Position numbers and translations under genes: made by a program. A model generated the notes under the pieces. It saw only the letters and a program-made list of their open reading frames with translations. It was not told where the DNA came from and did no database searches. This document shows, piece by piece, positions 37,240-46,511 of a stretch of 64,000 bases of DNA. How positions within the stretch are numbered: position 1 is the stretch's first letter; the number at the start of each line of letters is the position of its first letter. This DNA is from Thermosynechococcaceae cyanobacterium Okahandja (lineage in GTDB: Bacteria; Cyanobacteriota; Cyanobacteriia; Thermosynechococcales; Thermosynechococcaceae), in contig CP136945.1 of NCBI GenBank assembly GCA_041530395.1, positions 2,232,001 to 2,296,000 on the forward strand, in the 5' to 3' direction.

Positions 37240-37881
37240 GTGACTGTGGTTGGGCAACAACGGCTAGCATTTTTAGAGCCTTTACCTCTGATTGCAGTGC
37301 TGCGGGCACGGGAGCCGGAGGGGGCGATCGCCCAAGCAGCGGTGTATATCCATGCCGGACTCACCTGTTTAGAAGTGACTTGGACCACGCCCGAGGCAGC
37401 GGCTATTCTTCAGCATCTACGGCAGCAGTATCCCCACTGCACAATTGGTGCGGCCACGTTACGTTCAGTTCCGATGCTAGAAGCGGCACTTGCGGCAGGT
37501 GCGCAGTTCTTGGTTAGCCCCCACACCGCCCTTGACCTCGTTCCTGTTGCCCAGGCGGCTCAGGTGCCCTTGCTGTTGGGTGCCCTCACGCCAACAGAAA
37601 TTGTACAGGCGTGGCAGGCGGGTGCCACTGCGGTGAAAGTGTTTCCGGTGATGGCGCTGGGGGGAGCCACCTACGTGCAGATGCTCAAGCAGCCCTTTCC
37701 CGAGATTCCCCTCGTTCCCTGTGGTGGTATTCCCTGGTCGGAGGTGTTACCCCTATTGAAGGCGGGGGCGATCGCCATCGGTATGGGGAGCCAACTGAGC
37801 CGTGGCTTAACCCCCCTTGAACTTAAGGCGCAGGTGGAGCAGATTCGTCAGGCGTGGCAACAACTGGCGAGAGGGTTCTAA
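37240..37881 (+). CDS. eda: KDPG/KHG aldolase family protein
   Basis: Class I aldolase that cleaves 2-keto-3-deoxy-6-phosphogluconate to pyruvate and glyceraldehyde-3-phosphate in the Entner-Doudoroff route. The 213-residue protein has the LIAVLRAREPEGA region, the active-site Glu in TCLEVTWTTPEA (Glu45), TIGAATLRS, and the Schiff-base Lys133 in GATAVKVFPVMALGG, plus the phosphate loop PCGGIPW. GTG start 12 bases after the sensor gene. Its last 59 bases overlap the convergent DUF1997 gene. Substrate range cannot be fixed from sequence alone. Confidence 0.9.
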   Translation: MTVVGQQRLAFLEPLPLIAVLRAREPEGAIAQAAVYIHAGLTCLEVTWTTPEAAAILQHLRQQYPHCTIGAATLRSVPMLEAALAAGAQFLVSPHTALDLVPVAQAAQVPLLLGALTPTEIVQAWQAGATAVKVFPVMALGGATYVQMLKQPFPEIPLVPCGGIPWSEVLPLLKAGAIAIGMGSQLSRGLTPLELKAQVEQIRQAWQQLARGF

Positions 37882-38545
37882 CCCGCTCCGCATGAAAGCG
37901 TTGACGTCGCCAGCGTTTTCCTAGATCCAAACCAATGGTGGCATGAAAGTCATCTTGGACTTTGGCCGTCAAGCGGTAGGAGACTTGGCGCACAATTTGA
38001 GCTAGTACCCGATTACCGGTGCCCTGAACCAACCCATGGGGTAAGCGGTAGATAAACTTGGGAAAATACATCTCCACCCGCAGATCCAAGTGCCAGTTCA
38101 CGCGGGTGTAATGGTAAATGTGGCGCTCAATCAGTTCTGGGTCTGTCTCTGGCTGTGCTGTTTGGGGGACCAGTTCCATCGCTGCCTGAAAGTTAACCTC
38201 GTAGTTCAAAAACGGCTGCTCCGGCACCGGAATGGTTTCAATACGATACACTCCTTGCTCTTGGGGCAGCAGATGCAGGCCAATTTTCGGCTCTACTTCG
38301 TAACCATGGGAGCCATAACGGCCAATGGTAAGAATATAGCCGTGCTGACCAACGGGTTCGGCTCGCATGGGCTGAGCACAGCGGTAAAACCACTCGTGGT
38401 GGTTGTTTAGGTACTGCTCATAGCGCTGTACGGGTGCGTAAACCTCCATCCAGCCTTGAAACTGATTGTGAAAAATAAATGGGGGGCGATCAACTGTCAG
38501 GGTGGCACGACTCGACGGTTCCGCATCACCGTTGGCATGGGTCAT
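37823..38545 (-). CDS. DUF1997 family protein
   Basis: The 240-residue product matches DUF1997, a family of cyanobacteria and plastids with START-like features and unknown role. Recognisable segments: YNQF-like HNQFQGWMEVYAPVQRYEQ, RAEPVGQHGYILTIGRYGSH, YEVEPKIGLHLLP, VNWHLDLRVEMYFPKFI and RVLAQIVRQVSYRLTAKVQ. No signal peptide. Downstream it overlaps the 3' end of the aldolase gene. Confidence 0.82.
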   Translation of the reverse strand: MTHANGDAEPSSRATLTVDRPPFIFHNQFQGWMEVYAPVQRYEQYLNNHHEWFYRCAQPMRAEPVGQHGYILTIGRYGSHGYEVEPKIGLHLLPQEQGVYRIETIPVPEQPFLNYEVNFQAAMELVPQTAQPETDPELIERHIYHYTRVNWHLDLRVEMYFPKFIYRLPHGLVQGTGNRVLAQIVRQVSYRLTAKVQDDFHATIGLDLGKRWRRQRFHAERVRTLSPVVATPDESAPPAP

Positions 38546-38703
38546 AGGCTGGGGCTGTGCAGGAAATAGGACTCATCCCTAGATAGTGACATATCTTTAT
38601 CCCTTCTTTATCCCTCTGGAATGGCTCACCGGCCAACGGCGCAACATGATCCCTACAGGTGCCCGATGGAACTTAGTCTGCCCACGGCACGTCAAAGGCT
38701 TAG

Positions 38704-38718
38704 TTAACGTTTTGTTAC
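38704..38718. promoter_or_regulatory. TTAAC/GTTTTGTTA element upstream of the cellulose synthase
   Basis: Reads TTAACGTTTTGTTAC, an imperfect inverted repeat 42 bases before the start at 38760. It shares GTTTTGTTA with the perfect palindrome before the chorismate lyase gene (42619-42636). Possible operator; the factor is unknown. Confidence 0.35.
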
Positions 38719-38759
38719 ATTTGGCTCATCCCCGTAGCGGCAATTCAGGACACTTCCTT

Positions 38760-41018
38760 ATGCTCACCGCCTTAACCCAGTGGTCCACTGCCCAAGTGCG
38801 ACGGCACCCGCGACGTTTAGGATTGCTTTTGCTGTTGCCAGCGGCGTTCTATCTCTGGCCGTACCGCAGTTGGGGCGATCGCGCCTTAAAGGCACTCTGC
38901 GATGGGCTACAGGTGGTGCGCACGGTGCCCTTGGCAGGGCTAGGGATCGAACATCTCGAGAAGCCATGGCTCTTTTGGCCGTTGCTACTGATGGTCAGCC
39001 TGAGTGCCGTTGTACTGCGGTTAACAACGGTGCGGCAGCACTGGGGTCGCCTGATTGTTGTGGCAAGTCTGTTGGCGCTGATGCTGCGTTACCTGCTGTG
39101 GCGATCGCTGGCTACCCTAAATTTACGCACCCCCACAGAAGCGGCCATCAGCCTGCTGCTTTTAGGCACAGAAGTGTTTATTATCTGTGGCTATGCCCTG
39201 CAACTTTACCTGCTACTGAAAATTAAAGATCGCCGTCACGAGGCGGACATGGCTGCGATGGCGGTCAAGGCAGGTCACTATCAGCCGTGGGTGGATATTC
39301 TCATCCCCACCTACAACGAACCGCTCACAATTTTGCGGCGCACCATTGTGGGATGTCAGGCCCTAGACTATGCCCATAAGCGCATCTACGTTTTAGACGA
39401 TACGCGCCGTCCCGCCCTAGGGGAGTTGGCCGCAGAGCTTGGCTGCCACTACCTGACCCGACCGGATAACCGCCACGCCAAGGCGGGGAACCTGAACCAT
39501 GCCCTTGCCCACACCCACGGTGAACTCATTGCCGTTTTTGATGCCGACTTTGTGCCCAGCCGTAATTTTCTGACCCGCACGGTTGGCCTACTGCAAGCGC
39601 CGGATGTTGGCTTGGTGCAAACCTACCAAAGTTTTTATAACCCGGACCCCGTGGCACGGAATCTGGGGCTAGAGGCTCAACTGCCCCAAGAAGTGGAAAT
39701 TTTCTCGCGCCACTATCAAGTGTTACGGGATGGCATTGACACTGCCCTGTGCTACGGTAGTTCGTTTGTGGTACGGCGAGCCGCCCTTGAAGCGGTGGGA
39801 GGCTTTGTTACCGAGTCCCTAAGTGAAGATTACTATACCGGCATTCAGCTTGCGGCAGCCGGCTATCGGGTCATTTACCTGAATGAGAGCCTGAGTGCTG
39901 GTTTGTGCGCAGAAGATATGGCCGGTCACATTGGCCAACGGTTGCGCTGGGCGCGGGGTACGCTGCAAGGATTCTTTATTCCTGCGGGGCCGCTGCGAGC
40001 CAAAAATCTCAGCCTTTTGCAACGGCTGGCTCACCTTGAAGGGATGACCCAATGGTTCCACAGTCCCTTGCGGCTGTTGCTGCTGCTGTTGCCCCTTGCC
40101 TCGGCTTTTTTGGGGATTGTCCCCCTAGAAACTACCCTGCGGGAGTGGGTGTACTATTTCTTGCCCTATTATTGGTTGCTGCTGAGTACCTTTGCTTGGC
40201 TCAATGGCCGCAGCCGCTCTGCTCTCGTTTCGGATGTGTATGCCGTTGCCCAGTGTATTCCCCTGACCCTGACGGTGGTTCAGACTTTGATTCGCCCCTT
40301 TGGGCGCGGCTTTTGGGTTACGCCGAAAGGCACCCGGGGCGATCGCTACCGTTTCCAGTGGCACTTTGGTTGGCCGCTACTCATTCTCTTTGGGGCGTCC
40401 CTAGTGGCGGCGGTGCTCAACTGGCATCACCTACAGGCGCGGGGGCTGTTGTTGGCGTGGGTTTGGAATGTGTACAACTTGGTGATCTTGGCCTTGGCGA
40501 TCTACAGCCTCATCGATCGCCCCCGTCTGGATCCCTACGACTGGTTAGCCGTGCCCCAAACTGCCGAACTGCATCTTGCATGGGACAAGGAAACGGCCCT
40601 ATGGGGAACCACCACCCAACTCTCGGAAGGGGGTGCTGTGGTGCGTGTGCATCAACCCCTGCCCTGTTCAGCCGTCAATGTGGAGGTTAGCCTCCGCCTC
40701 CTCGAAGCAGGCATTGATCTTGAAGGCATCATTACTCACATCGATCGCCAGCCCACTACCGCCGCATCGCCAACAACGTTAATCACCGTGCAGTTTGCCC
40801 CCCTCAACTCCGACACCTATCGCCAGTTGATTCGCTTCCTGTTCTGTGAACCGGATCGCTGGCAGTGGCCGCAAACCCCCTCGGAACTCAAAACCCTTGG
40901 ATTACTGCTGAAAACGCTGCTGTGGCCGCCAATTCTACAGCGCCGTTTTAGGTACCAAAGCCACGCTCATAGTTGGCGTTGGAGCCAACCAGCATGGAGC
41001 CAATTCCCGAGTCGGTAA
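38760..41018 (+). CDS. Cellulose synthase catalytic subunit (GT2) with degenerate PilZ domain
   Basis: The 752-residue membrane enzyme transfers glucose from UDP-glucose to growing beta-1,4-glucan and exports it. GT2 motifs appear in order: [43 protein letters not shown] and QRLRWARG, with about eight membrane helices around them. Thermosynechococcus cellulose synthase (Tll0007 in my memory) drives cold-induced aggregation through c-di-GMP. A C-terminal PilZ-like region contains [15 protein letters not shown] but lacks the expected RxxxR and has Gln for Asp in DxSxxG. ATG 38760 has AGGA upstream and is preferred to an ATG-like start at 38586. The last 71 bases overlap argB. Confidence 0.9.
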   Translation: MLTALTQWSTAQVRRHPRRLGLLLLLPAAFYLWPYRSWGDRALKALCDGLQVVRTVPLAGLGIEHLEKPWLFWPLLLMVSLSAVVLRLTTVRQHWGRLIVVASLLALMLRYLLWRSLATLNLRTPTEAAISLLLLGTEVFIICGYALQLYLLLKIKDRRHEADMAAMAVKAGHYQPWVDILIPTYNEPLTILRRTIVGCQALDYAHKRIYVLDDTRRPALGELAAELGCHYLTRPDNRHAKAGNLNHALAHTHGELIAVFDADFVPSRNFLTRTVGLLQAPDVGLVQTYQSFYNPDPVARNLGLEAQLPQEVEIFSRHYQVLRDGIDTALCYGSSFVVRRAALEAVGGFVTESLSEDYYTGIQLAAAGYRVIYLNESLSAGLCAEDMAGHIGQRLRWARGTLQGFFIPAGPLRAKNLSLLQRLAHLEGMTQWFHSPLRLLLLLLPLASAFLGIVPLETTLREWVYYFLPYYWLLLSTFAWLNGRSRSALVSDVYAVAQCIPLTLTVVQTLIRPFGRGFWVTPKGTRGDRYRFQWHFGWPLLILFGASLVAAVLNWHHLQARGLLLAWVWNVYNLVILALAIYSLIDRPRLDPYDWLAVPQTAELHLAWDKETALWGTTTQLSEGGAVVRVHQPLPCSAVNVEVSLRLLEAGIDLEGIITHIDRQPTTAASPTTLITVQFAPLNSDTYRQLIRFLFCEPDRWQWPQTPSELKTLGLLLKTLLWPPILQRRFRYQSHAHSWRWSQPAWSQFPSR

Positions 41019-41835
41019 AAATTTCCAACAGCAGCGCATGGGGCACCCGACCATCAATAATATGCGCCGCTTTTACGCCTTGAGCCAGCGATCGCACACA
41101 ACAGGTTACCTTGGGAATCATGCCGCCCCCCACAACCCCCTCTTTAATCAGTTGCCGCGCCTCGGCAATATCCAGCCGATAAATGAGGGTACTCGGGTCA
41201 TGGTAATCCCGTAAAATTCCGGCGGTATCGGTGAGTAAAATGAGCTTTTCAGCGCCTAAGGCCGCGGCAATTTCCCCGGCCACCGTATCGGCATTGATGT
41301 TGTAGGCTTGGCCGGTTTCATCCGCTGCCACGCTGGAAATCACCGGAATATAGCCACTTTCAACCAGCGTGGAGACCACCCGAATATCTACCCCTTGCAC
41401 TTCCCCCACAAATCCGATACTGTCTTCCCCTTGGGCGCGGGCACGGATTAAGTTACCATCCTTGCCGCACAGCCCCACCGCTTGGCCGCCCGCCGTGTTA
41501 ATGAGCGTCACAATTTCCTTGTTGACTCGCCCTACCAACACCATTTCCACCACATCCATCGTGGCCGCATCGGTTACCCGCAGGCCATTTTTGAACTGCG
41601 GTTCAATGTTCAGCTTGCCCAGCCATGTATTAATTTCGGGGCCGCCGCCGTGTACCACCACCGGACGAATGCCGACGTAGGACAGAAACACAATATCGCG
41701 AATCACGGAATCCTTTAGGTGCCCCTCTTTCATGGCCGCACCGCCGTACTTCACCACAAAGGTGCGCCCGGCAAAGGCTTGGAGGTAGGGCAGGGCTTCG
41801 CTTAAAACCTGTACGCGATCGCTGTCGGTGAGCAT
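40948..41835 (-). CDS. argB: Acetylglutamate kinase
   Basis: Committed step of arginine synthesis; in cyanobacteria it is activated by PII and inhibited by arginine. The 295-residue protein has the amino acid kinase signatures [70 protein letters not shown] and the C-terminal [18 protein letters not shown]. Length is normal; the GIGSML region that contacts the PII/arginine-sensing part is present. ATG start. Confidence 0.98.
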   Translation of the reverse strand: MLTDSDRVQVLSEALPYLQAFAGRTFVVKYGGAAMKEGHLKDSVIRDIVFLSYVGIRPVVVHGGGPEINTWLGKLNIEPQFKNGLRVTDAATMDVVEMVLVGRVNKEIVTLINTAGGQAVGLCGKDGNLIRARAQGEDSIGFVGEVQGVDIRVVSTLVESGYIPVISSVAADETGQAYNINADTVAGEIAAALGAEKLILLTDTAGILRDYHDPSTLIYRLDIAEARQLIKEGVVGGGMIPKVTCCVRSLAQGVKAAHIIDGRVPHALLLEIFTDSGIGSMLVGSNANYERGFGT

Positions 41836-41842
41836 GTTTTCT

Positions 41843-42355
41843 TTAGAACCCTAGGCACGGATCAATGGGGGGGGACTTGGGGGTGGCGGGTTCCGTCTCA
41901 GCGGCGATCGCCAACTGTGCCGCCAACCCTGCTGCATAGTCACGAATCAGTGACCAGAGTAAGGGTGCCAACCAACCCCGCAACATCACCGAGCAGGAAA
42001 TATGGCTACCACACAGGGTTGACTCAATGCGATAGGTGACCCGCTCTTCTACCCCCGGCAGCACTAAAATGCGAATACTCAACAGCTTTCCCGGCGACAC
42101 CCGCTCCACAAAAATCTGAATCGGCCATGGAATCCAGCGCGTTACCGCCTGAAAAATAAAGCCGGGCTTGGGCACCAACCCGTAGGGCACATTGGTACGC
42201 AGAATAAACGGATGCCACGAGACATCGGCCAAATTGACAATTTTGCGCCAAATTAAATCCACCGACGCTGAACTCAGGGCTTGATACGTGCCTGCCAGCG
42301 GCCAACTGTAGGTGATCCCAGTAGTGTTTTTACGCGGATGACGGGGTTCGGCCAC
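41843..42355 (-). CDS. SRPBCC (START-like) family protein
   Basis: The 170-residue product looks like a START/polyketide-cyclase-like domain: [54 protein letters not shown] and [17 protein letters not shown] at the C-terminus. The hydrophobic-pocket fold suggests lipid or pigment binding; no ligand is evident. GTG start, 7 bases upstream of argB on the same strand. Confidence 0.7.
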   Translation of the reverse strand: MAEPRHPRKNTTGITYSWPLAGTYQALSSASVDLIWRKIVNLADVSWHPFILRTNVPYGLVPKPGFIFQAVTRWIPWPIQIFVERVSPGKLLSIRILVLPGVEERVTYRIESTLCGSHISCSVMLRGWLAPLLWSLIRDYAAGLAAQLAIAAETEPATPKSPPIDPCLGF

Positions 42356-42652
42356 AGTTCACTTACCCTCTGATGCATGGATGGGATTGGGCGCTTGGAG
42401 AGCGGGTCAGCAGCGAACCTTAGCCTTCTCCTACGCCTAAGCGCCTTTCGATAGCAAGAGACAACGGTGCAGCGCCCGACCGGGCGATAAACCAGATCTA
42501 TCTTACCGAAACAGGAAGTGCATAGGGGTAGCCTAGGCCAACCACTCACGAGACACCCACGAGACACTAAAGAGATTAGCAGCATCCTCCCCTACCGCCC
42601 GTAAAATCCTTGCTACAATTAACAAAGTTTTGTTAAGCAACTTGGACGTTCC
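42356..42652. other. 297-bp divergent region before chorismate lyase
   Basis: GC-rich left part with no recognised element and an AT-rich right end carrying a promoter and palindrome (42614-42636). No small gene found. Confidence 0.4.
42614..42636 (+). promoter_or_regulatory. -10 box and overlapping perfect palindrome before chorismate lyase
   Basis: TACAAT (42614-42619) is followed at once by an 8+2+8 perfect inverted repeat, TTAACAAA-GT-TTTGTTAA (42619-42636), which would cover the transcription start. The position suits a repressor operator. The gene starts at TTG 42653, 16 bases later. Confidence 0.5.
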
Positions 42653-43264
42653 TTGACTGCTTCGCTGTTGCCCTCAACCACTTCCTCTGCTTGGCATGCC
42701 CTAAAGCCGCTGTGGCAGGGAGACTTTGCCACAATTCAACAGGGGTTGCCCCACGATTTGCTGGCACCCGCATGGCAAATTTTAATTTTGGGGGATGGGT
42801 CACCGACGCGGCATTTACAACTGCTGACCCGCGAAGCAACGGAAGTGGATGTGATTGATATGTCTGCCATTGGCCATGGCAGTGACAATGCCCCCGCTCA
42901 ACTGCAACTGATTCCAGGGCCGCGACTACGTCGGCAAGTGTGGCTGCGTACCGCCTCGGGGCAACGCCTTGCCTATGCCGCCTCTTGGTGGGAAGCTGCC
43001 CATGTGGATGAGTACCTGCAAAACCGTGCCATGCCGATTTGGACGAACCTTGCCCAGCGGAAAGTGGAATTGTACCGCGATATTCAGGCGGTTTACTTTG
43101 GCCATAGCGAGACCCTTGCCGCTGCCTTTAGTGAACCAGGACCCTTTTGGGGGCGTCACTATCTGTTCTGGCACGATCGCCGTCCCTTAACCCTCATTTA
43201 CGAAGTGTTTTCCCCCTACCTCTGCCGCTACCTTGGCCCGATGGGAAGTACACCCCTTCCTTAG
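42653..43264 (+). CDS. Chorismate lyase (DUF98/UbiC type), 4-hydroxybenzoate synthesis
   Basis: This family removes pyruvate from chorismate to give 4-hydroxybenzoate, precursor of the plastoquinone head group in cyanobacteria. The 203-residue protein has ILGDGSPTRHLQLL, GPRLRRQVWLRTASGQRLAY, WWEAAHVDEYL, and the family C-terminus FSEPGPFWGRHYLFWHDRRP followed by LTLIYEVFSPYL. TTG start, the only one that fits. Its stop overlaps the convergent nanE by 4 bases. It fits with menD later in the window in quinone metabolism, though phylloquinone and plastoquinone use separate routes. Confidence 0.88.
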   Translation: MTASLLPSTTSSAWHALKPLWQGDFATIQQGLPHDLLAPAWQILILGDGSPTRHLQLLTREATEVDVIDMSAIGHGSDNAPAQLQLIPGPRLRRQVWLRTASGQRLAYAASWWEAAHVDEYLQNRAMPIWTNLAQRKVELYRDIQAVYFGHSETLAAAFSEPGPFWGRHYLFWHDRRPLTLIYEVFSPYLCRYLGPMGSTPLP

Positions 43265-43950
43265 CCTTTGGCAGCGGCTCCTAAGGCTTGGCAATAGGCG
43301 GTTACCTTGTGATCGATGCCGGTAATGGCGGTCCCCACAACGATGGCGTGGGCACCAAGGGCTAAGGCCTGCGCCGCCATGGCCGGGCTGGCAATCCCCC
43401 CTTCACACAGCACCGGCACCGGCAGGGTCTGTACCAAGGCTCTTAACAGATCCCAACTGGGGGGTCTCTCCGTGGCGGTTGCTTCCGTATAGCCAAAAAG
43501 CGTCGTGCCCACCCAATCTGCACCGGCGGCGACAGCGGCTTGGGCGCTGGCAAGGGAGTCCACGTCTGCCATAACGAGTTTGCCTAGCTCGGCGTGAATG
43601 CGAGCAATTAAGGGTTCTAAGGGTTCGGGGCGATCGCGCTGCGTGGCATCAAGGGCAATCACGTCCGCTCCGGCGGCGGCCACGGCGGCGGCATCGGCAA
43701 AGCGAGGGGTAATGTACACTGGAGTTGCGGGCAAGGCCTGTTTCCAAAGACCAATGATGGGCACCCCCACCCCCTGCCGCACGGCATGAATGTGTGCTGG
43801 CGTATTGATACGTACCGCCGCTGCTCCTCGCAAGACGGCTGCTTGTGCCATTGCTGCAATGACTGCGGGGGCTGCTAAGGGCGAATCCGCAGGCGCTTGG
43901 CAAGACACAATTAAACGGCCACGTACTGCCTCAGTGATGGTTTGCAACAC
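43261..43950 (-). CDS. nanE: N-acetylmannosamine-6-phosphate 2-epimerase NanE
   Basis: The 229-residue TIM-barrel protein matches NanE: LIVSCQAPADSPL, AAVRINTPAHIHAVRQ, GLWKQ, VYITPRFADAAAVAAAGADV, IALDATQR, KLVMADVDSLASAQ, WVGTTLFGYT, VLCEGGIASPAMAAQALALGA and VVGTAITG. NanE interconverts ManNAc-6-P and GlcNAc-6-P. No other sialic-acid gene is nearby, so it probably serves amino-sugar recycling here (inference). Ala/Val-rich sequence. ATG start. Confidence 0.92.
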   Translation of the reverse strand: MLQTITEAVRGRLIVSCQAPADSPLAAPAVIAAMAQAAVLRGAAAVRINTPAHIHAVRQGVGVPIIGLWKQALPATPVYITPRFADAAAVAAAGADVIALDATQRDRPEPLEPLIARIHAELGKLVMADVDSLASAQAAVAAGADWVGTTLFGYTEATATERPPSWDLLRALVQTLPVPVLCEGGIASPAMAAQALALGAHAIVVGTAITGIDHKVTAYCQALGAAAKG

Positions 43951-44253
43951 TCTCCCTTCCTAAGTCTTGACGTTACCTCTATCCATCTCACTCTATCCCA
44001 CGACAGCCATAGGTGTTTCTCAATGGGGCAAATATAAAAAAAAGATTAAGAACGGCCAAAGGCCAATGTTAGTATTCCGATTAACAGATTTAGAAATGTT
44101 AAGATTCTTAATATATGTAACATATCTGCTAAAAAGCTGTTAAAGCACCGCTGGTTTGACGGCAACCTTTAGCAGGGAAGATTGCCCATCCTAGAGTGAA
44201 TCAATATCAAAAGCCTTTCAACGAATCACTGCTGTCAACCTTCATACCGAGCG
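43951..44253. other. 303-bp divergent region upstream of the sigma factor gene
   Basis: AT-rich core (44020-44150) with a small GC hairpin GGCCAAAGGCC near 44055 and an inverted repeat at 44113-44125. No small gene found. Long AT-rich leaders are usual before regulated group 2 sigma genes. Confidence 0.45.
44113..44125. promoter_or_regulatory. Palindrome ATATGT-A-ACATAT upstream of the sigma factor gene
   Basis: A 6+1+6 inverted repeat in AT-rich DNA, 129 bases before the start of the sigma gene. It may be an operator; chance is possible in AT-rich sequence. Confidence 0.3.
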
Positions 44254-45210
44254 ATGGTGACTATGGAGACTTCAAAAGATTTGGTGCGGACGTATTTGCG
44301 GGAGATTGGCCGAGTCCCGCTGCTAACTCACGAGCAAGAAGTGATCTATGGTAAGCAGGTGCAGCACCTTGCCGCGCTCAACGAACTACGGGATAAACTG
44401 GCTGCGGAGCTAAACCGTGAACCCACCCTTGAGGAGTGGGCCCAAGCGGCCAACTTAAGTACGCCGGAGTTAGAACACATTATTGAGAATGGCGAGCGGG
44501 CCAAGCGGAAAATGGTAGAGGCGAACCTCCGCCTAGTCGTGTCGGTGGCCAAAAAGTACATTAAGCGCAATGTGGATTTGCTCGACCTCATTCAAGAGGG
44601 CACGATTGGGATGCAGCGGGGGGTCGAAAAGTTTGACCCCACCAAGGGGTACCGCTTTTCCACCTATGCCTACTGGTGGATTCGGCAGGCCATTACGCGG
44701 GCGATCGCCGAGAAGGGGCGCACCATTCGGCTGCCGATTCACATTACCGAGAAGCTCAACAAAATTAAAAAAGCGCAGCGCCAACTCTCCCAACGTCTCG
44801 GGCGGGCTGCCACAATTAACGAACTGGCCGCAGAGTTAGAACTCACCCCAGCCCAAGTGCGGGAATACCTCGAGCGGGCACGCCAACCCCTCTCCCTCGA
44901 TGTGCGGGTGGGGGATAACCAAGACACCGAACTGGGTGAACTACTGGAGGATACCTCCATTTCGCCGGAGGAATTTACCACCCAGTCCTCCTTGCGCACG
45001 GATCTTGAGCGGCTCATGGCCGATCTCACCCCGCAGCAGCGGCACGTCCTCTCGCTACGGTTTGGCTTAGAAGATGGGCAACCCCTGACTCTAGCCAAGG
45101 TGGGTGAGCTGTTAAATATTAGCCGTGAGCGCGTCCGCCAAATTGAGCGGGAAGCCCTCAGCAAACTGCGCAAACGGCGTGCCGATATTCACGAGTACCT
45201 AGCCAGTTAG
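44254..45210 (+). CDS. Group 2 sigma-70 RNA polymerase sigma factor
   Basis: The 318-residue protein lacks the long region 1.1 of the primary sigma but has region 1.2 ([21 protein letters not shown]), region 2 ([55 protein letters not shown]), region 3 and region 4 ([38 protein letters not shown]). This is the RpoD-like group 2 layout (SigB-SigE in cyanobacteria), which handles stress, light, nitrogen or clock responses. I cannot assign the subgroup with certainty. Start at GTG 44254; ATG 44263 is an alternative. Confidence 0.94.
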   Translation: MVTMETSKDLVRTYLREIGRVPLLTHEQEVIYGKQVQHLAALNELRDKLAAELNREPTLEEWAQAANLSTPELEHIIENGERAKRKMVEANLRLVVSVAKKYIKRNVDLLDLIQEGTIGMQRGVEKFDPTKGYRFSTYAYWWIRQAITRAIAEKGRTIRLPIHITEKLNKIKKAQRQLSQRLGRAATINELAAELELTPAQVREYLERARQPLSLDVRVGDNQDTELGELLEDTSISPEEFTTQSSLRTDLERLMADLTPQQRHVLSLRFGLEDGQPLTLAKVGELLNISRERVRQIEREALSKLRKRRADIHEYLAS

Positions 45211-46316
45211 GGCGCTGCTAACACTAGGACGGCATTCTGGCCGCCAAACCCATAGCTACAGCAAAGAATGCGTTGGATTTGAGCGCGGCGGGGGCGAAGG
45301 ACAATGTCGAGGTCAAAGGCGGGCTGCTGACAGCCGACACAGGGGGGAATGCACTGATCCTTCAGGGACAGGCAGGATAAGGCGGTGGTGATCGCCCCGG
45401 CGGCTCCAAGGGTATGGCCTACCGCTCCTTTGCTACTGGTGACCGGGGTGTGAACACCAAACAGTTTCTGAATCCATGCTGCTTCGGCGGCATCGTTTAG
45501 GAGGGTGCCGGTACCATGGCTGTGGATGTAGTTAATGGCCGTGGCTGTGCATTCGCTCTGCTCGAGGGCCTTGCCAATGGCGGCGATCGCCCCCTGCTGC
45601 GTGGTACTTGGTGCCGCCATCTGTTCCGCATCCGCCGTTAGACCCACCCCAGCAATTGACCCATAGGCGCGAGCTTGGCGGGATTGGGCATGGTGCTCCG
45701 ACTCCAATACCAGAAGGGCACCGCCCGCCGCCAACCCTAACCCGTGGCGATGGCGATCGAAGGGAGCCACCCGCTGCGAGGCCAGCACCCCCAACCGCTG
45801 AAAGCCCGCCAACGTTAACGGGGATAAAGGCGACTCGATCGCTCCCGCTAGCACCACCTCACAGACCTCTTGCTGGATGAGCATTGCCCCTTGAGCGATC
45901 GACCAGATCCCCGTTGCACAGGCCGCCGTTGGATTCAACACAGGGCCGGTAATCCCTGCCTGCTGCGCCACCTGTTGCGATACCGCCGCCGGTAACCACC
46001 CTAACCACTCCCGCAGGGGCACCTCACCCGCCGAGCACAGCCATGCTTCCCACTGTGCCTGAAAGCCACGACTAGAGCCAACCACCACTCCCCCTGTCCC
46101 TAGGGGAGCCACCAATCCCGCATCCGCCAGCGCCTCGGCTACCACGTGCCGCAGAATGCACCCTAACGGCGCTGTTGCCCCAACCATCCCCACCGTACCC
46201 GTTGGTAGCCGCTGTGGTCTTAGCCCCGATACCCCCTGTAAGTACCGTTGCCATGTTTGGGAAGCCGTCTCACCAAGGGCAGTATATAAGCCAATGCCCG
46301 TAATCAGAACCTTCAC
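45207..46316 (-). CDS. Beta-ketoacyl-ACP synthase, FabF-like
   Basis: The 369-residue condensing enzyme has the nucleophile Cys in [20 protein letters not shown] and the two His in [17 protein letters not shown] and [14 protein letters not shown], plus the C-terminal [15 protein letters not shown]. It is shorter and more divergent than the standard FabF and resembles the second KAS-II-type copy of cyanobacteria, so it may serve a special acyl or polyketide chain. GTG start. It overlaps the convergent sigma gene by 4 bases. Confidence 0.88.
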   Translation of the reverse strand: MKVLITGIGLYTALGETASQTWQRYLQGVSGLRPQRLPTGTVGMVGATAPLGCILRHVVAEALADAGLVAPLGTGGVVVGSSRGFQAQWEAWLCSAGEVPLREWLGWLPAAVSQQVAQQAGITGPVLNPTAACATGIWSIAQGAMLIQQEVCEVVLAGAIESPLSPLTLAGFQRLGVLASQRVAPFDRHRHGLGLAAGGALLVLESEHHAQSRQARAYGSIAGVGLTADAEQMAAPSTTQQGAIAAIGKALEQSECTATAINYIHSHGTGTLLNDAAEAAWIQKLFGVHTPVTSSKGAVGHTLGAAGAITTALSCLSLKDQCIPPCVGCQQPAFDLDIVLRPRRAQIQRILCCSYGFGGQNAVLVLAAP

Positions 46317-46335
46317 AATCCTTCAATCGTACAAG

Positions 46336-46408
46336 TGGCTCAGGCGGGATTTGAACCTGCGACCTTGGGCTTATGAGTCCCCTGCTCTAACCACTGAGCT
46401 ACTGAGCC
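46336..46408 (-). tRNA. tRNA with CAU anticodon (elongator Met, or Ile2)
   Basis: On the minus strand a 73-base cloverleaf is visible: acceptor GGCTCAG paired with CTGAGCC, D stem GCTC/GAGC, anticodon loop CTCATAA (CAU), T loop TTCAAAT and discriminator A; no CCA is encoded as a separate triplet. Three pairs are broken: 27-43 (G-A) and 31-39 (A-G) in the anticodon stem and 51-63 (A-C) in the T stem. Without CCA-coupled context or model scores, elongator tRNA-Met and the lysidine-modified tRNA-Ile2 cannot be told apart. Downstream of mutY on the same strand. Confidence 0.85.
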
Positions 46409-46511
46409 AGAAAATTGCGCGATCCTCATTGTAGCGTAAACGGCCAAAAACTCAACAGCATCAACGGTCAATTGCCCAACAGCCCAACCGATCTTAAGTA
46501 CAAATGCCCCC

